A stretch of DNA of 64,000 nucleotides from Psychrobacter nivimaris (GCF_009812035.1 NZ_VZIZ01000013.1:8852-72851), one strand, 5' to 3'. Shown: positions 30,917 to 40,505, counted from the stretch's first letter. Numbers and translations are program-made. The notes: generated from the sequence alone by a model not told the origin.

Positions 30917-32542
30917 ATGATTGAGTTACAACAAACGTGGATGCTACCAGCATTAATCGCAATTCCTTTTATTGCAGGATTGCTATGCTGGTTGGTAGAG
31001 CGATTTAATAAACGTCTGCCGCGCTGGATTGCCTTGATCGGTATGACGTTGACCTTTGTGTTGTCATTGGTACTTTGGCAGCAGGGCGATTTTAGCGGTA
31101 TGAGTAAGCAGGTCATTGCACCAGATGCTACCGTGCCTTGGGTCGCGGAGTTCAGTGTGCCATGGATACCAAGTTTTGGTATTAGCTTTCACTTAGCGCT
31201 AGATGGTTTGTCATTGATGATGGTGGCCCTAACAGGGTTGCTTGGTGTGGCAGCCGTTGCTTGTTCGTGGAATGAGATTCAGCGCCGTGTTGGTTTCTTC
31301 CATTTAAACTTGCTATGGAGTTTGGGCGGCGTCATCGGTGTTTTCTTGGCCATTGACTTATTCTTATTCTTCTTCTTTTGGGAGATGATGCTGGTTCCTA
31401 TCTACTTCTTGATCGCTATCTGGGGTCATGACGTGGTAGGCAAAACCAAAGAGTACGCAGCCACCAAGTTCTTTATTTATACCCAAGCGTCTGGGCTTAT
31501 CATGCTCATCGGTATTTTGGTATTGGTCATTATCAGCTACGCCCAAACTGGGGTGGTCAGCTTTAACTATAATGACTTGCTCGGTACGTCACTTGGCGGC
31601 TGGGAATATCCCATCATGCTGTGCTTCTTCATTGGTTTTGCGGTGAAGTTGCCTATTGTACCTTTTCATGGCTGGTTGCCAGATGCGCATGCGCAAGCAC
31701 CAACGGCAGGTTCGGTGGATTTGGCAGGTGTGCTCATTAAGACTGCCGCCTATGGTTTGATTCGTTTTGTGTTACCGCTATTTCCAGTAGCGTCACAAGA
31801 GTTTGCGCCGATAGCGATAACATTAGGTACGATTGGTATCTTCTACGGTGCATGGCTTGCGTTTATGCAGACCGATATGAAGCGTTTGCTAGCGTATACC
31901 AGTATCTCGCATATGGGCTTTGTGGTACTGGCAATCTATGCTGGTACATTACTCAGCTTACAAGGTCTGATGATTCAGATGCTTGCTCATGGCTTGAGTT
32001 CAGCCGCACTATTCATCATGGCAGGACAGCTATATGAGCGTCTGCATACGCGTGATTTGACCTTGATGGGTGGTATGTGGGGACAGTTCCGTTACTACGC
32101 ACCGATACTGATGTTCTTCTGTGCAGCATTGCTTGGTATTCCAGGCACAGGTAACTTCATTGGCGAGTTCATGATTTTATTCGGCTCATTTGCTCAGTAT
32201 CCAGTATTCGTTGTTTTTGCAACATTCAGTTTAGTACTAGCAGGTCTTTATTCACTGATTTTGATTCATCGCGCGTTATTTGGTGAAAACAACATCGCTG
32301 CATTGGCAGAGCGAGAGACTAAGTCACATGGCTTACCTGCACGTAAACTAAAAGATTTGGGCAAGCGCGAGCTGTCATTACTACTGATATTAGCTGCTGG
32401 TTTGGTATGGCTCGGACTGTACCCACAGCCGTTCCTTGATACCTCAAGTCACGCTATGCAGTGGATCAATAACGCATATATATACAGTCAAGTGACACAG
32501 GTAGATGCATCGCAGCTGCTTGATGTAATGGAGGCACGTTAA
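30917..32542 (+). CDS. nuoM: NADH-quinone oxidoreductase subunit M
   Basis: Antiporter-like proton-pumping subunit. Family signatures include the helix with the conserved Glu (LFFFFWEMMLVPIYFLIAIWG), VKLPIVPFHGWLPDAHAQAP, and the Lys- and His-containing helices following QTDMKRLLAYTSISHMG. The length is 541 aa (E. coli 509). It is tightly packed between nuoL and nuoN. Confidence 0.97.
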   Translation: MIELQQTWMLPALIAIPFIAGLLCWLVERFNKRLPRWIALIGMTLTFVLSLVLWQQGDFSGMSKQVIAPDATVPWVAEFSVPWIPSFGISFHLALDGLSLMMVALTGLLGVAAVACSWNEIQRRVGFFHLNLLWSLGGVIGVFLAIDLFLFFFFWEMMLVPIYFLIAIWGHDVVGKTKEYAATKFFIYTQASGLIMLIGILVLVIISYAQTGVVSFNYNDLLGTSLGGWEYPIMLCFFIGFAVKLPIVPFHGWLPDAHAQAPTAGSVDLAGVLIKTAAYGLIRFVLPLFPVASQEFAPIAITLGTIGIFYGAWLAFMQTDMKRLLAYTSISHMGFVVLAIYAGTLLSLQGLMIQMLAHGLSSAALFIMAGQLYERLHTRDLTLMGGMWGQFRYYAPILMFFCAALLGIPGTGNFIGEFMILFGSFAQYPVFVVFATFSLVLAGLYSLILIHRALFGENNIAALAERETKSHGLPARKLKDLGKRELSLLLILAAGLVWLGLYPQPFLDTSSHAMQWINNAYIYSQVTQVDASQLLDVMEAR

Positions 32543-32545
32543 GTC

Positions 32546-34024
32546 ATGAATGATATTACGATGAATGATTTGATAGGATTGTTGCCTTACGCGCCGATTA
32601 TCGCCGTAGTGATTACGGTACTGACGGTTATGATCGCGATTACCTTTAAACGCTCGCACATGGTCACTGGTACGATTACAGTAGCAGGCTTGAACATTGG
32701 TCTATTTACCCTGATCGGTCAGATGATCGGTGTGATTGACAGCGGATCTATCGCGCCAAATGCTGAGCAGTTATTTGTTATTGATAACTTTGCTCAGTTT
32801 AATATGGTGGTGATTTTTATCTGTGCCTTGGCTTGTTGTACGCTGTCTTATGCGTATCTGGCCAACCTAAAAGACAATAAAGAAGAGCTGTATTTACTCA
32901 TGCTGCTATCGACCATTGGTGCATTACTCATGGTAAGCGCGCAGCATATGGCGTCATTCTTTATGAGCCTAGAGATGCTATCAGTACCGTTATATGGTTT
33001 GCTTGCTTATACTTATATGCGCAACCAGTCACTTGAGTCGGGATTGAAGTATTTGGTATTGTCGGCGACTGCATCAGCGACATTGCTTATGGGTATGGCC
33101 TTTATCTATGCAGAAGTAGGCTCACTAGCATTTAAGCCAATCAGCATGGTGCTGGGCAATATCTTTGAGTCGCCACTACTGATACTGGGCGCGGCAATGA
33201 TGATGTTTGGTATCGCCTTTAAACTCTCAGCTGCTCCTTTCCATATGTGGACGCCAGATGTTTACGAAGGTGCACCAGCGCCTATCGCTACCTTTTTAGC
33301 ATCAGTATCAAAAGTGGCGATGATGGCACTAGCCGTGCGTTTCTTAATCGATACTGCTTTGCTGGCATTGCCATCAGTGCAGATGCTATTGATGGTTATG
33401 GCAACATTATCTATCTTGGTAGGTAACTTGTTGGCAGTACGTCAAACCAGCCTCAAACGTCTACTCGGTTACTCATCTATTGCCCATATGGGTTATGTGA
33501 TGATCGTGATTGTCAGCATTGGCTCGGCCGCTGATAGTATCTCTAGTATGTATATGGCGGTTTATGCCTTTACCTCTATCGGTGCCTTTGGTGTCGTGAC
33601 ATTAATGTCGAGTCCGTATCGCTTATCTGGTGAAGCTGATGAGTTGACGCATTATCAAGGGCTATTCTGGCGTCGTCCATTATTGACCGCTGTCATGACT
33701 ATCATGATGTTGTCATTGGCTGGTATTCCGTTGACGGCAGGCTTTATCACTAAGCTATTTGCTATCTTAGCTGCGGTACAAGGCACCAACTGGTTCTTGG
33801 CTGCGATGATTATCTTGGGCAGTGCGATTGGTCTATTCTACTACTTACGTGTGTTACTCACGCTGTTCAAACGTCCTAAGCAGTTCATCGAGTTTGACGT
33901 GTCTGGGCAATGGGGTATTCGTACCGGTGGTATCATGGTCATTGCTGTGACGGCGATTATTCTATTCTTTGGTATCTTGCCAAATAGTATGATTGAGTGG
34001 GCAAGTTTGGCTCGCATTTGGTAA
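32546..34024 (+). CDS. nuoN: NADH-quinone oxidoreductase subunit N
   Basis: Third antiporter-like subunit, adjacent to NuoK in the membrane arm. About fourteen helices are seen. Signatures are MSLEMLSVPLYGLLAY, KLSAAPFHMWTPDVYEGAP and SLKRLLGYSSIAHMGYVM. The length of 492 aa matches E. coli (485). It is the last gene of the operon, followed within 65 bp by a strong intrinsic terminator. Confidence 0.97.
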   Translation: MNDITMNDLIGLLPYAPIIAVVITVLTVMIAITFKRSHMVTGTITVAGLNIGLFTLIGQMIGVIDSGSIAPNAEQLFVIDNFAQFNMVVIFICALACCTLSYAYLANLKDNKEELYLLMLLSTIGALLMVSAQHMASFFMSLEMLSVPLYGLLAYTYMRNQSLESGLKYLVLSATASATLLMGMAFIYAEVGSLAFKPISMVLGNIFESPLLILGAAMMMFGIAFKLSAAPFHMWTPDVYEGAPAPIATFLASVSKVAMMALAVRFLIDTALLALPSVQMLLMVMATLSILVGNLLAVRQTSLKRLLGYSSIAHMGYVMIVIVSIGSAADSISSMYMAVYAFTSIGAFGVVTLMSSPYRLSGEADELTHYQGLFWRRPLLTAVMTIMMLSLAGIPLTAGFITKLFAILAAVQGTNWFLAAMIILGSAIGLFYYLRVLLTLFKRPKQFIEFDVSGQWGIRTGGIMVIAVTAIILFFGILPNSMIEWASLARIW

Positions 34025-34087
34025 TGTCGCTGAGTTAATACAACAGATAAGTCGCTGCGATCTATCTGTTGTTACGGTTAAAAAACC

Positions 34088-34129
34088 AAGATGCGCCAGC
34101 TTTATGATAAGCTTGGCGCATCTTTTTTT
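34088..34129 (+). terminator. intrinsic terminator of the nuo operon
   Basis: AAGATGCGCC (34088-34097) pairs with GGCGCATCTT (34115-34124), with further pairing inside (AGC/GCT). TTTTTTT follows. It sits directly after nuoN and before the separate fpr gene. Confidence 0.9.
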
Positions 34130-34218
34130 ATGCTTACCTTTTTGGTATTTATTTTCTTTTGCCTATCAAAGGTATCTTATAAAAATACAGTTTAATAAAG
34201 TATAAGTGACGAATAATT

Positions 34219-35046
34219 ATGAGTGATAATATTCAAACAGTAACGGTGCTCAGTAAAACTACATGGACGCCGAACTTATTTAGCTTTACCGTCAGCCGTC
34301 CCGATAGTTTTAAGTTTACAGCGGGGCAGTTTGTACGCTTGGGCGTCAATCCCAGTCAATTAAAATATTATCAACAGACTGAGGTAAGTGATGAAACTGC
34401 TGATACCGCATTGGATGAAGATGTCTTTCGCGCGTATTCGATTGTCTCTTCGCCCTTTGATGAGGTGATAGAATTCTTCTCTATCGTAATTCCTGACGGT
34501 GCATTTACCTCGCAATTGCAGCATTTACAAGTGGGTGATGAGCTACTGCTTAATACCATGCCATTTGGGTTTTTGACGTTAGCACGTTACCAAAAACCAT
34601 TGCCCAAAGACTTATGGCTGCTAGCAACAGGCACTGGCTTAGCACCGTTTTTGTCAATGCTACAAGATTTAAAGACATGGGAAGATTACGAGCACATTGT
34701 ATTGGCTTATAGCGCACGCTCGCTCGATGAACTTGCGTACGTTGAGAAAATCGAAAGCCTACAAGAAGACTTCGGCATGCTGGTTGATAATCCAGCAAAG
34801 CTTATCTTTATCCCAATCGTCACTCGTGAGCCTGTCGAAGGCGCGTTGTCAGAGCGTTTGCCGAAGCTACTGCTAGAGGGTACGTTACAAGCGCGCGCAG
34901 GTATCGCATTAGATATTGATAGTACGCATGTCATGCTATGCGGTAATCCAGATATGGTAGAAGATACCAAAGAAGCATTAAAGACATTGGGACTGGTGAT
35001 GAATCGTCGCGGTGAGGGTAATATTGCCGTAGAGAACTACTGGTAG
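34219..35046 (+). CDS. fpr: Ferredoxin/flavodoxin-NADP+ reductase
   Basis: FAD-dependent reductase exchanging electrons between NADPH and ferredoxin or flavodoxin. The FAD-binding RAYSIVSSP motif is at about residues 74-82. The NADP-binding GTGLAPFLSML is near residues 139-149, and the C-terminal aromatic ending ENYW is typical of the bacterial Fpr class. A roughly 15-residue acidic insert (TEVSDETADTALDED) before RAYSI lengthens it to 275 aa. It has its own upstream spacer and a downstream terminator, so it is transcribed separately from nuo. Confidence 0.9.
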   Translation: MSDNIQTVTVLSKTTWTPNLFSFTVSRPDSFKFTAGQFVRLGVNPSQLKYYQQTEVSDETADTALDEDVFRAYSIVSSPFDEVIEFFSIVIPDGAFTSQLQHLQVGDELLLNTMPFGFLTLARYQKPLPKDLWLLATGTGLAPFLSMLQDLKTWEDYEHIVLAYSARSLDELAYVEKIESLQEDFGMLVDNPAKLIFIPIVTREPVEGALSERLPKLLLEGTLQARAGIALDIDSTHVMLCGNPDMVEDTKEALKTLGLVMNRRGEGNIAVENYW

Positions 35047-35060
35047 TTATCGACTTTAAT

Positions 35061-35113
35061 AAAAAAACGCTGTATCTATAAGGCCAATAACCTTTAAGAT
35101 GCAGCGTTTTTTT
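35061..35113. terminator. bidirectional intrinsic terminator (fpr / 35135 gene)
   Basis: A long stem (CGCTG at 35068-35072 with CAGCG at 35102-35106, extended by ATCT/AGAT and an A-run/T-run pair) is flanked by seven A residues on the left and seven T residues on the right. It can stop both the plus-strand fpr transcript and the convergent minus-strand gene. Confidence 0.88.
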
Positions 35114-35134
35114 ATGGGATAAAACATTAGCGAC

Positions 35135-35941
35135 TTACTCTTGGCTTGGTTCAGTCGCATCGTCTACAGGGTTAATAGGGCCTTGCATCAATTCAGGATC
35201 ATCATCATCACCGATGATATCTTCGTTACTGCTGGCCGCCAGTAAATCACGATAATTAATCTGAGCCTTCAAAATCATTTGCTCTTCTTCTAGCTCGCCA
35301 TAATTTATCTGTACCTTATGCAAGGTACTCATGATTTTCTTGTTGTTTTTTAACCAACGATGGATATCGAGATAAATCACTTCGTCTTTTGCGCGAGCAA
35401 TATTGACGTACGACAGAATAAAGCCTAAAGGGTCTTTTTTGAGGACGCTATGATAAAACCAAATCGCCAGTTTGACGCCTTGACGTTTCACGAAAGATTC
35501 GCAGCGCAGATTCAATATATCGGTATAAGTTTGCTGACCAAATACAAAGCGTTGCACATTGCGATCGAGTTGGACGTGAACTAAGCTAAAGTTACTTGCC
35601 ACCTCGGCATAGATGCCGCCTGCATTGACAGTGCAGTACAAACGAAACCAATCCTCATGCATCTCGACACGTAGCTCTAAAATGGCTTTTACATTGTCGG
35701 TGACGAATTTTTGTAGTGCATCATTAACGTAAGTCTGTGCCACTGGCAATGACAACTCATCTTCGAACTTGTCCGTCGTCTTATTATAGATATCTTTAAC
35801 CGATTGGGCGATACGCTCCCAACCACTGCCGAATGACTCGTCAAAACGATAGCCAATACTCTCGAAGAACTCATCAAAATTGTCTGAATTATTCACGTTA
35901 TCAAAGTCACTCAAACTTATTATCCTTATAGGGCGCGTCAT
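35135..35941 (-). CDS. conserved-looking hypothetical protein
   Basis: 268 aa, not recognised. There is no signal peptide or membrane helix. It has an acidic N-terminus (NVNNSDNFDEFFESIGY), a central mixed region of alternating hydrophobic strands (MHEDWFRLYCTVNAGGIYAEVASNF) and a Lys-rich segment (IHRWLKNNKKIMSTLHKVQINY). The tail is strongly acidic (DDDDPELMQGPINPVDDATEPSQE). Codon use resembles that of its neighbours and the frame is long, so it is probably real and cytoplasmic. It is a monocistron ending at a bidirectional terminator. Confidence 0.8.
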   Translation of the reverse strand: MTRPIRIISLSDFDNVNNSDNFDEFFESIGYRFDESFGSGWERIAQSVKDIYNKTTDKFEDELSLPVAQTYVNDALQKFVTDNVKAILELRVEMHEDWFRLYCTVNAGGIYAEVASNFSLVHVQLDRNVQRFVFGQQTYTDILNLRCESFVKRQGVKLAIWFYHSVLKKDPLGFILSYVNIARAKDEVIYLDIHRWLKNNKKIMSTLHKVQINYGELEEEQMILKAQINYRDLLAASSNEDIIGDDDDPELMQGPINPVDDATEPSQE

Positions 35942-36495
35942 TCAATCGGTGACGTAAAAATGGCTAAACAAACTTTGCATGCTATCGTTAATTTGAACGA
36001 AAGCTAATCATCTATAATTTCTAAATATCTACGACCATTAGTAATTTTTATACTGATAGGTAGCAAAAGCGAAAAACTGACCTCTGATACTAGTGCATAG
36101 TGAATCTACATTTACTGTGCTGCTTGATAATCTGCCGTGCCTAATCAACACGATGCACAGTTCTGATTGTTGCAAAGTATCGTGCTACTAATGCTATTAT
36201 GCTAAAGCAGTATATAACAAATACAGTGGCTTCAAAATGAACACATGCGTTTTATAGCAATTCATTTGGTATAGACAGTGTTTCGTCTGCCTTATATATT
36301 CTCAAATGCATGTTTTTCAATCAGCGGATAAGGTTACCAATACTGTATGGCAAATGTCAAAATGCCGTCTCAGTGCTTATACTGGCGACATAATTCTATG
36401 TCATGTTATGATAGCGCCAGTATAAATCATGCCCATCGTTACAACACTTGTTAAATAGTGCTTTGTACTGATGTGCTCACAAGCTGAGATTCATT
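35942..36495. other. 554-bp intergenic region between divergent hypothetical gene and tonB-like gene
   Basis: No supported ORF. It is A+T-rich with many stops in all frames. Near its right end is a nested inverted repeat (36379-36423) within 75 bp of the tonB-like start. I could not identify a Fur-type box or a convincing promoter. Confidence 0.6.
36379..36423. promoter_or_regulatory. nested inverted repeat upstream of tonB-like gene
   Basis: ATACTGGCG (36379-36387) and CGCCAGTAT (36415-36423) are exact complements. Inside them GACATA (36387-36392) and TATGTC (36397-36402) form a second palindrome. It may be an operator or a leader RNA structure. Its role is unknown. Confidence 0.5.
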
Positions 36496-37383
36496 GTGGC
36501 CTATATAAAAGACTCACAGAGCTATCATTTTTCCGCGCAAGCGCCCAAGCGCGATATAAGCTTGCCTGTTGCTATTGTTATTGCAGTGGCTGTTCATGTG
36601 CTGATTATTTTCGGAATTAGCTTCTCTATGGGAAAAGACCCAGCTGCTATGATGCAAGATGTGGCAAAGGCGCTGACCGACAATATGAAGCCCAATGAAG
36701 ATGCACACTTTATTGCCAACGCTTCACAAGAGGGCGGCGGTACAATAGAAGAGCAGCTCAGACAAGAGAACAATCAGTTAAGTGCAATGTCTGCTGAGCA
36801 AATGAGTGAGACTCAAGATATCGTTAATTTACAGCGTAAAGTACGTCAGCAGCGTTATCAAGAGAGTTATCTGCGTACGACGTTAAGTTGGCGTCAGGCC
36901 ACTGTAGAGTCGGATAATGACAGCGAGCAAGCGCAAGATGATGCAATGGCGCAAGAAGAGCGGCTACGTAAGCAGATTGCCACCTTAGAAGCTCAGCTAT
37001 CTCAGCGTCAGCAGGTCTACGCAACCAAATCCAAAGTCGTGACGATGGATAGTAATTCGACCACACGGGGTGCGGCAGCAGACTATATCAATACATTCCG
37101 TGAGCATGTCGAGCGAGTGGGCAACTTGCATTATCCCGTGCAAGCGCGTGCCCAAGGCATTACGGGCGAAGTACGGCTAATGGTTATCATCAGTAACGAC
37201 GGCAATATCAAAGCCATTCGACTGCTTGAAAGCTCGAACTCTACGATATTGGATGAAGCGGCCAAGCAGTCGGTACGACAAGCTGCACCCTTTGGTAAAT
37301 TCACCGAAGATATGAGCGATATCGTCGAGCTGCGCTTGATACGTACTTACCGCTATAGTGATACAGTCGAAGTAACGTACTAA
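36496..37383 (+). CDS. TonB-family energy transducer (TonB3-like)
   Basis: Anchored periplasmic protein. An N-terminal cytoplasmic stub is followed by one helix (about 24-44, LPVAIVIAVAVHVLIIFGIS). A Gln/Glu-rich coiled-coil stretch (about 75-180) replaces the Pro-rich linker of classical TonB. The C-terminal TonB domain (about 200-290) has the YPVQARAQGITGEVRLMVIIS and ILDEAAKQSVRQAAPFG patterns. The layout resembles Pseudomonas TonB3, which is linked to twitching motility. That assignment is from memory of the family. The start is GTG, and no ATG lies at a sensible place. No exbB/exbD or receptor gene is adjacent. Confidence 0.85.
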   Translation: MAYIKDSQSYHFSAQAPKRDISLPVAIVIAVAVHVLIIFGISFSMGKDPAAMMQDVAKALTDNMKPNEDAHFIANASQEGGGTIEEQLRQENNQLSAMSAEQMSETQDIVNLQRKVRQQRYQESYLRTTLSWRQATVESDNDSEQAQDDAMAQEERLRKQIATLEAQLSQRQQVYATKSKVVTMDSNSTTRGAAADYINTFREHVERVGNLHYPVQARAQGITGEVRLMVIISNDGNIKAIRLLESSNSTILDEAAKQSVRQAAPFGKFTEDMSDIVELRLIRTYRYSDTVEVTY

Positions 37384-37558
37384 GGTTAATGTATTTATGC
37401 ACTAAGAAGACAAGCACTAAGAAAAAAGCTACTGAAAATAAAGTTGCTGAAAAAATATCACCGAAAATACAATTGTTAAGAATAACACTTAACGCACCAT
37501 TTTTTATCATTACAGATACCCAAGTTCATAACACACAGCTATAAAATAAAGAGTCAGT

Positions 37559-38434
37559 ATGGAATTTTTAGGTTTTACCGTCGATGTCGCTACCTTAACG
37601 AGCAATGCCCTAGAGTTGGTCATTAAAGTCGCTTTAGCAATACTTATATTTATCGTTGGACGTTGGCTTGCCAAAAAGGCAGTCGCTTTTTCCGATCGCT
37701 TGATGACGCGTAGCCATCTGGACGAGACAGTTGCTAGTTTTTTAAGTCGTCTATTGTATGGCGTGCTACTGGTCGTAGTGATTTTAGCTGCACTTAGCAA
37801 AGTCGGTGTACAGACTACTTCGGTCGTTGCGATCTTAGGTGGTGCCGCTGTCGCCGTTGGTTTGTCATTAAAAGACCAGCTATCAAATTTTGCCGCTGGT
37901 ATTATGATTGTGACGTTTCGCCCGTTTGTACGCGGCGATTACGTACAGATTAGTAGCTACACAGGTACGGTGACTGAGATTACTTTGGTTAATACCCATC
38001 TGACGACCATTAACAATCATGATATCATCATTCCTAATAGCGATATCACGACTTCACCTGTGGTTAATTATACAGCGCTACCCAATCGCCGCGTCGATAT
38101 CACCGTCGGTATTGGCTACGATGCTGATATCAAAACGGCTAAAGACGTGATGTTAAGTCTGGCAAGAAATAACCCATTGGCTTTTACTGATCCTGAACCT
38201 ATCGTACGAGTGACCAATCTAGGCGATAATTCAGTCGATCTTACCCTAAACGTTTGGACAACCAATGCCGACTGGTGGTCGATGCAATGCGAGCTACTAG
38301 AGCAATTCAAGCAAGCTCTAGATGATGAGAAAATCGAGATTCCATTCCCGCAGCGCAGTGTCCATGTTAAAGGCTTAGATCATATGATCAACCAAATGGG
38401 TCAAGCGCAAAAATTGCCATTATCTAAAGATTGA
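37559..38434 (+). CDS. mscS: Small-conductance mechanosensitive channel (MscS family)
   Basis: Inner-membrane channel that opens under membrane tension to release solutes. Three N-terminal helices are seen (about 20-40, 60-80, 90-125). The third is the Ala/Gly-rich pore helix (VAILGGAAVAVGLSLKDQLSNFAAG). The beta domain (VRGDYVQISSYTGTVTEI) and the cytoplasmic vestibule (to about 275, IPFPQRSVHV) follow. The length of 291 aa equals that of E. coli MscS (286). It is convergent with ybeY across a 49-bp gap without an obvious terminator. Confidence 0.93.
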   Translation: MEFLGFTVDVATLTSNALELVIKVALAILIFIVGRWLAKKAVAFSDRLMTRSHLDETVASFLSRLLYGVLLVVVILAALSKVGVQTTSVVAILGGAAVAVGLSLKDQLSNFAAGIMIVTFRPFVRGDYVQISSYTGTVTEITLVNTHLTTINNHDIIIPNSDITTSPVVNYTALPNRRVDITVGIGYDADIKTAKDVMLSLARNNPLAFTDPEPIVRVTNLGDNSVDLTLNVWTTNADWWSMQCELLEQFKQALDDEKIEIPFPQRSVHVKGLDHMINQMGQAQKLPLSKD

Positions 38435-38483
38435 TTGATAGCTGTCTAAGAGTTAGAAGACTGTTTAATGAAGCAGTGCTAGT

Positions 38484-39083
38484 TTAGATATAAGGATTTG
38501 GTAGGTTTAGGCCTGCCAAAATATCAATTTCAAAGTACTCCATCTCATCTTGTTCAGCTTGTCCGAGCTCATGATCAAAACCTAGTAGGTGTAGCACGCC
38601 ATGCACTAGCAAATGGCTGATGTGCTGCGCCACTGTTTTGTCCTGTTCAGCCGCTTCACGTACCATCACTTCATGACAGATAACCAGCTCTCCAAGAGGC
38701 AATGTTGGCATCAGCTCAATGACGGCTGCAGGTAATTCGCTTGGATAAGACAAAATATTGGTCGCATAGTCCTTGCCGCGTGCTTCTAGATTTAAAGCAC
38801 GGCCTTCGAATTCATCAGTGATATATATATCTAGTGTTTTAGACTTTTCCTGCCAAAGCTCAGGAACAATATCTGCAAAATAGGGTAGGGTCAGACCAGT
38901 ATTAATACGACCATCTATATAATCTAAAGTCGCCATCATGACTGATAGTAAATGCTCGCGATTATAAAAAGTATCTAATATTTCATCATCAATACTGTCG
39001 GTCGCACTGATATCAAGTGCTGCTAAGCTGGCATGGTTGCTAGCGATCTTGTCATCGACATTAGTATTGTCAGGTTGGCTCAT
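38484..39083 (-). CDS. ybeY: YbeY, rRNA-processing endoribonuclease
   Basis: Single-strand-specific zinc endoribonuclease needed for 16S rRNA 3' maturation and late 70S quality control. The family signature HGVLHLLGFDHE supplies the three zinc-binding histidines. The catalytic Arg region is in the preceding EFEGRALNLEARGKDYATN segment. The start is ATG at 39083, with AAGGA 8 bases upstream. A longer frame from a TTG at 39176 lacks support. An acidic N-terminal stretch (about 45 residues) precedes the usual core. It is downstream of phoH, as in many bacteria, but a terminator hairpin lies between. Confidence 0.93.
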   Translation of the reverse strand: MSQPDNTNVDDKIASNHASLAALDISATDSIDDEILDTFYNREHLLSVMMATLDYIDGRINTGLTLPYFADIVPELWQEKSKTLDIYITDEFEGRALNLEARGKDYATNILSYPSELPAAVIELMPTLPLGELVICHEVMVREAAEQDKTVAQHISHLLVHGVLHLLGFDHELGQAEQDEMEYFEIDILAGLNLPNPYI

Positions 39084-39401
39084 ATTGCTGTCCTTTTTAT
39101 TATAAATAAATGCGTTTCTAATGCTGCATCGTCTAGGTGATTTATTTGCCAGTTTTTTACCATAAAAGCAGCTCAATCACTGTTTATCTCATCGCTAAAT
39201 TGTTGGCTAATAAATAGAGGCCAATGTATAAAATGTATAAAGGCTACTATAGCTAAGTTACTGGTGGGCGACTAGTAGCGAAAGAGCTAAATTCAATAAA
39301 CTGTCAGTAAGAAAAAACCGGACTACTTTTAGTAATCCGGTTTTCTTATGCAAGATAAATGCTTATAGCAAATGACTGTAATTCAGTGATTAGCTTGATT
39401 A
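39084..39401. other. 318-bp spacer between phoH and ybeY
   Basis: No gene is seen. It holds the phoH terminator (39312-39345) and presumably a separate ybeY promoter nearer 39083-39200. The remainder is A+T-rich with no repeat that I can recognise. Confidence 0.6.
39312..39345 (-). terminator. intrinsic terminator after phoH
   Basis: A stem of about 13 bp with one mismatch forms around a TTT loop (CCGGA.TACT with AGTA.TCCGG, extended by A-T pairs). On the minus strand it is followed by a run of six T. It lies 57 bases past the phoH stop. Confidence 0.8.
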
Positions 39402-40505
39402 TTACAGATTGGCTGCTGCATTAGCGACAGCTTGTCTACGCTCTTGTTCTTTAATACGTTCAAACTTACGTTTTTCTTCTAAAGCCATTTGTTCTTCATC
39501 AAACACATCATAGGCTTCAACGATTTGTTGTACCAATTGATGTCGTACGACGTCTTTTGAATCAAACTTTGTGATATGAATCTCTTCGATATCCTTTAGA
39601 ATATCCATTGCTTGTGCCAAGCCTGATTTGTGACCACGTGGCAAATCGACCTGAGTAATGTCACCAGTAATGACGGCACGTGAGCCAAAGCCCAAACGGG
39701 TCAAAAACATTTTCATCTGTTCAGGCGTGGTATTTTGCGCTTCATCTAGAATGACAAATGAGTTATTCAAAGTACGACCACGCATATAAGCAAGCGGTGC
39801 CACTTCGATAATCTGACGCTCAATCATTTTACCGACTTTTTCAAAGCCTATCATCTCATAGAGTGCGTCATATAGCGGGCGTAAGTACGGATCGATTTTT
39901 TGGGTCAAATCACCTGGCAAGAAGCCCAACTTTTCGCCAGCTTCTACTGCTGGACGTACTAGCAAAATACGCTCAATCTCATTACGCTCAAGCATATCGA
40001 CGGCACATGCCACTGCTAGATACGTTTTACCCGTACCAGCTGGCCCAATACCAAACGATACATCAGAGCTCAGGACGTTTTTTACGTAGCGCTGTTGGTT
40101 GCCACCACGCGGAACGATGCGGCCTTTACGTGTACGTAAACTGATGGGCGTAAACTCGCTAGCCTCATCCAAATCTTCATCATATTCCATGTCATCGTGA
40201 TCTTGTTCGTCTTCTTCGATGTCTTCATCACGAGAGAGGCTAGATTGGATGATAAGATGCAGCTCTTCTGCACTGATGTCTTTGGTGTTCTGTGCTTCAT
40301 CTACCATTTTGTAGATAATACGTTCACCGCGTTCGACATTGGTCACATCGCCACTCAGGCAAAAATCGCCTTGGCGCTGCATGATTTTAATATCGAGGCG
40401 TTCTTGGATATATTTCATGTGATTGTTATATTCACCAAGCACGGTTTTTAGCTGTGCTGGGGTCAATGATTCAAACTTTATACGGCGGCTCATGGAATCA
40501 GTCAA
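39402..40505 (-). CDS. ybeZ: PhoH-like ATPase (YbeZ)
   Basis: P-loop ATPase of the PhoH family that partners YbeY in RNA metabolism. A KH-like N-terminal region (about 1-90) is followed by a very acidic linker (SRDEDIEEDEQDHDDMEYDED, about 110-135). The PhoH domain has Walker A GPAGTGKTYLAV and Walker B FVILDEAQN. The C-terminus is Glu/Arg/Lys-rich. TTG at 40505 has AAAGGAT at ideal distance. ATG at 40493 is the alternative start, with the ribosome site 19 bases away. The length of 367 aa is normal. Confidence 0.92.
   Translation of the reverse strand: MTDSMSRRIKFESLTPAQLKTVLGEYNNHMKYIQERLDIKIMQRQGDFCLSGDVTNVERGERIIYKMVDEAQNTKDISAEELHLIIQSSLSRDEDIEEDEQDHDDMEYDEDLDEASEFTPISLRTRKGRIVPRGGNQQRYVKNVLSSDVSFGIGPAGTGKTYLAVACAVDMLERNEIERILLVRPAVEAGEKLGFLPGDLTQKIDPYLRPLYDALYEMIGFEKVGKMIERQIIEVAPLAYMRGRTLNNSFVILDEAQNTTPEQMKMFLTRLGFGSRAVITGDITQVDLPRGHKSGLAQAMDILKDIEEIHITKFDSKDVVRHQLVQQIVEAYDVFDEEQMALEEKRKFERIKEQERRQAVANAAANL

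Noticed and set aside
39084..39176. Longer YbeY starting at TTG 39176
   Set aside because: The extra residues are not family-like, and the ATG at 39083 has a proper AAGGA site.
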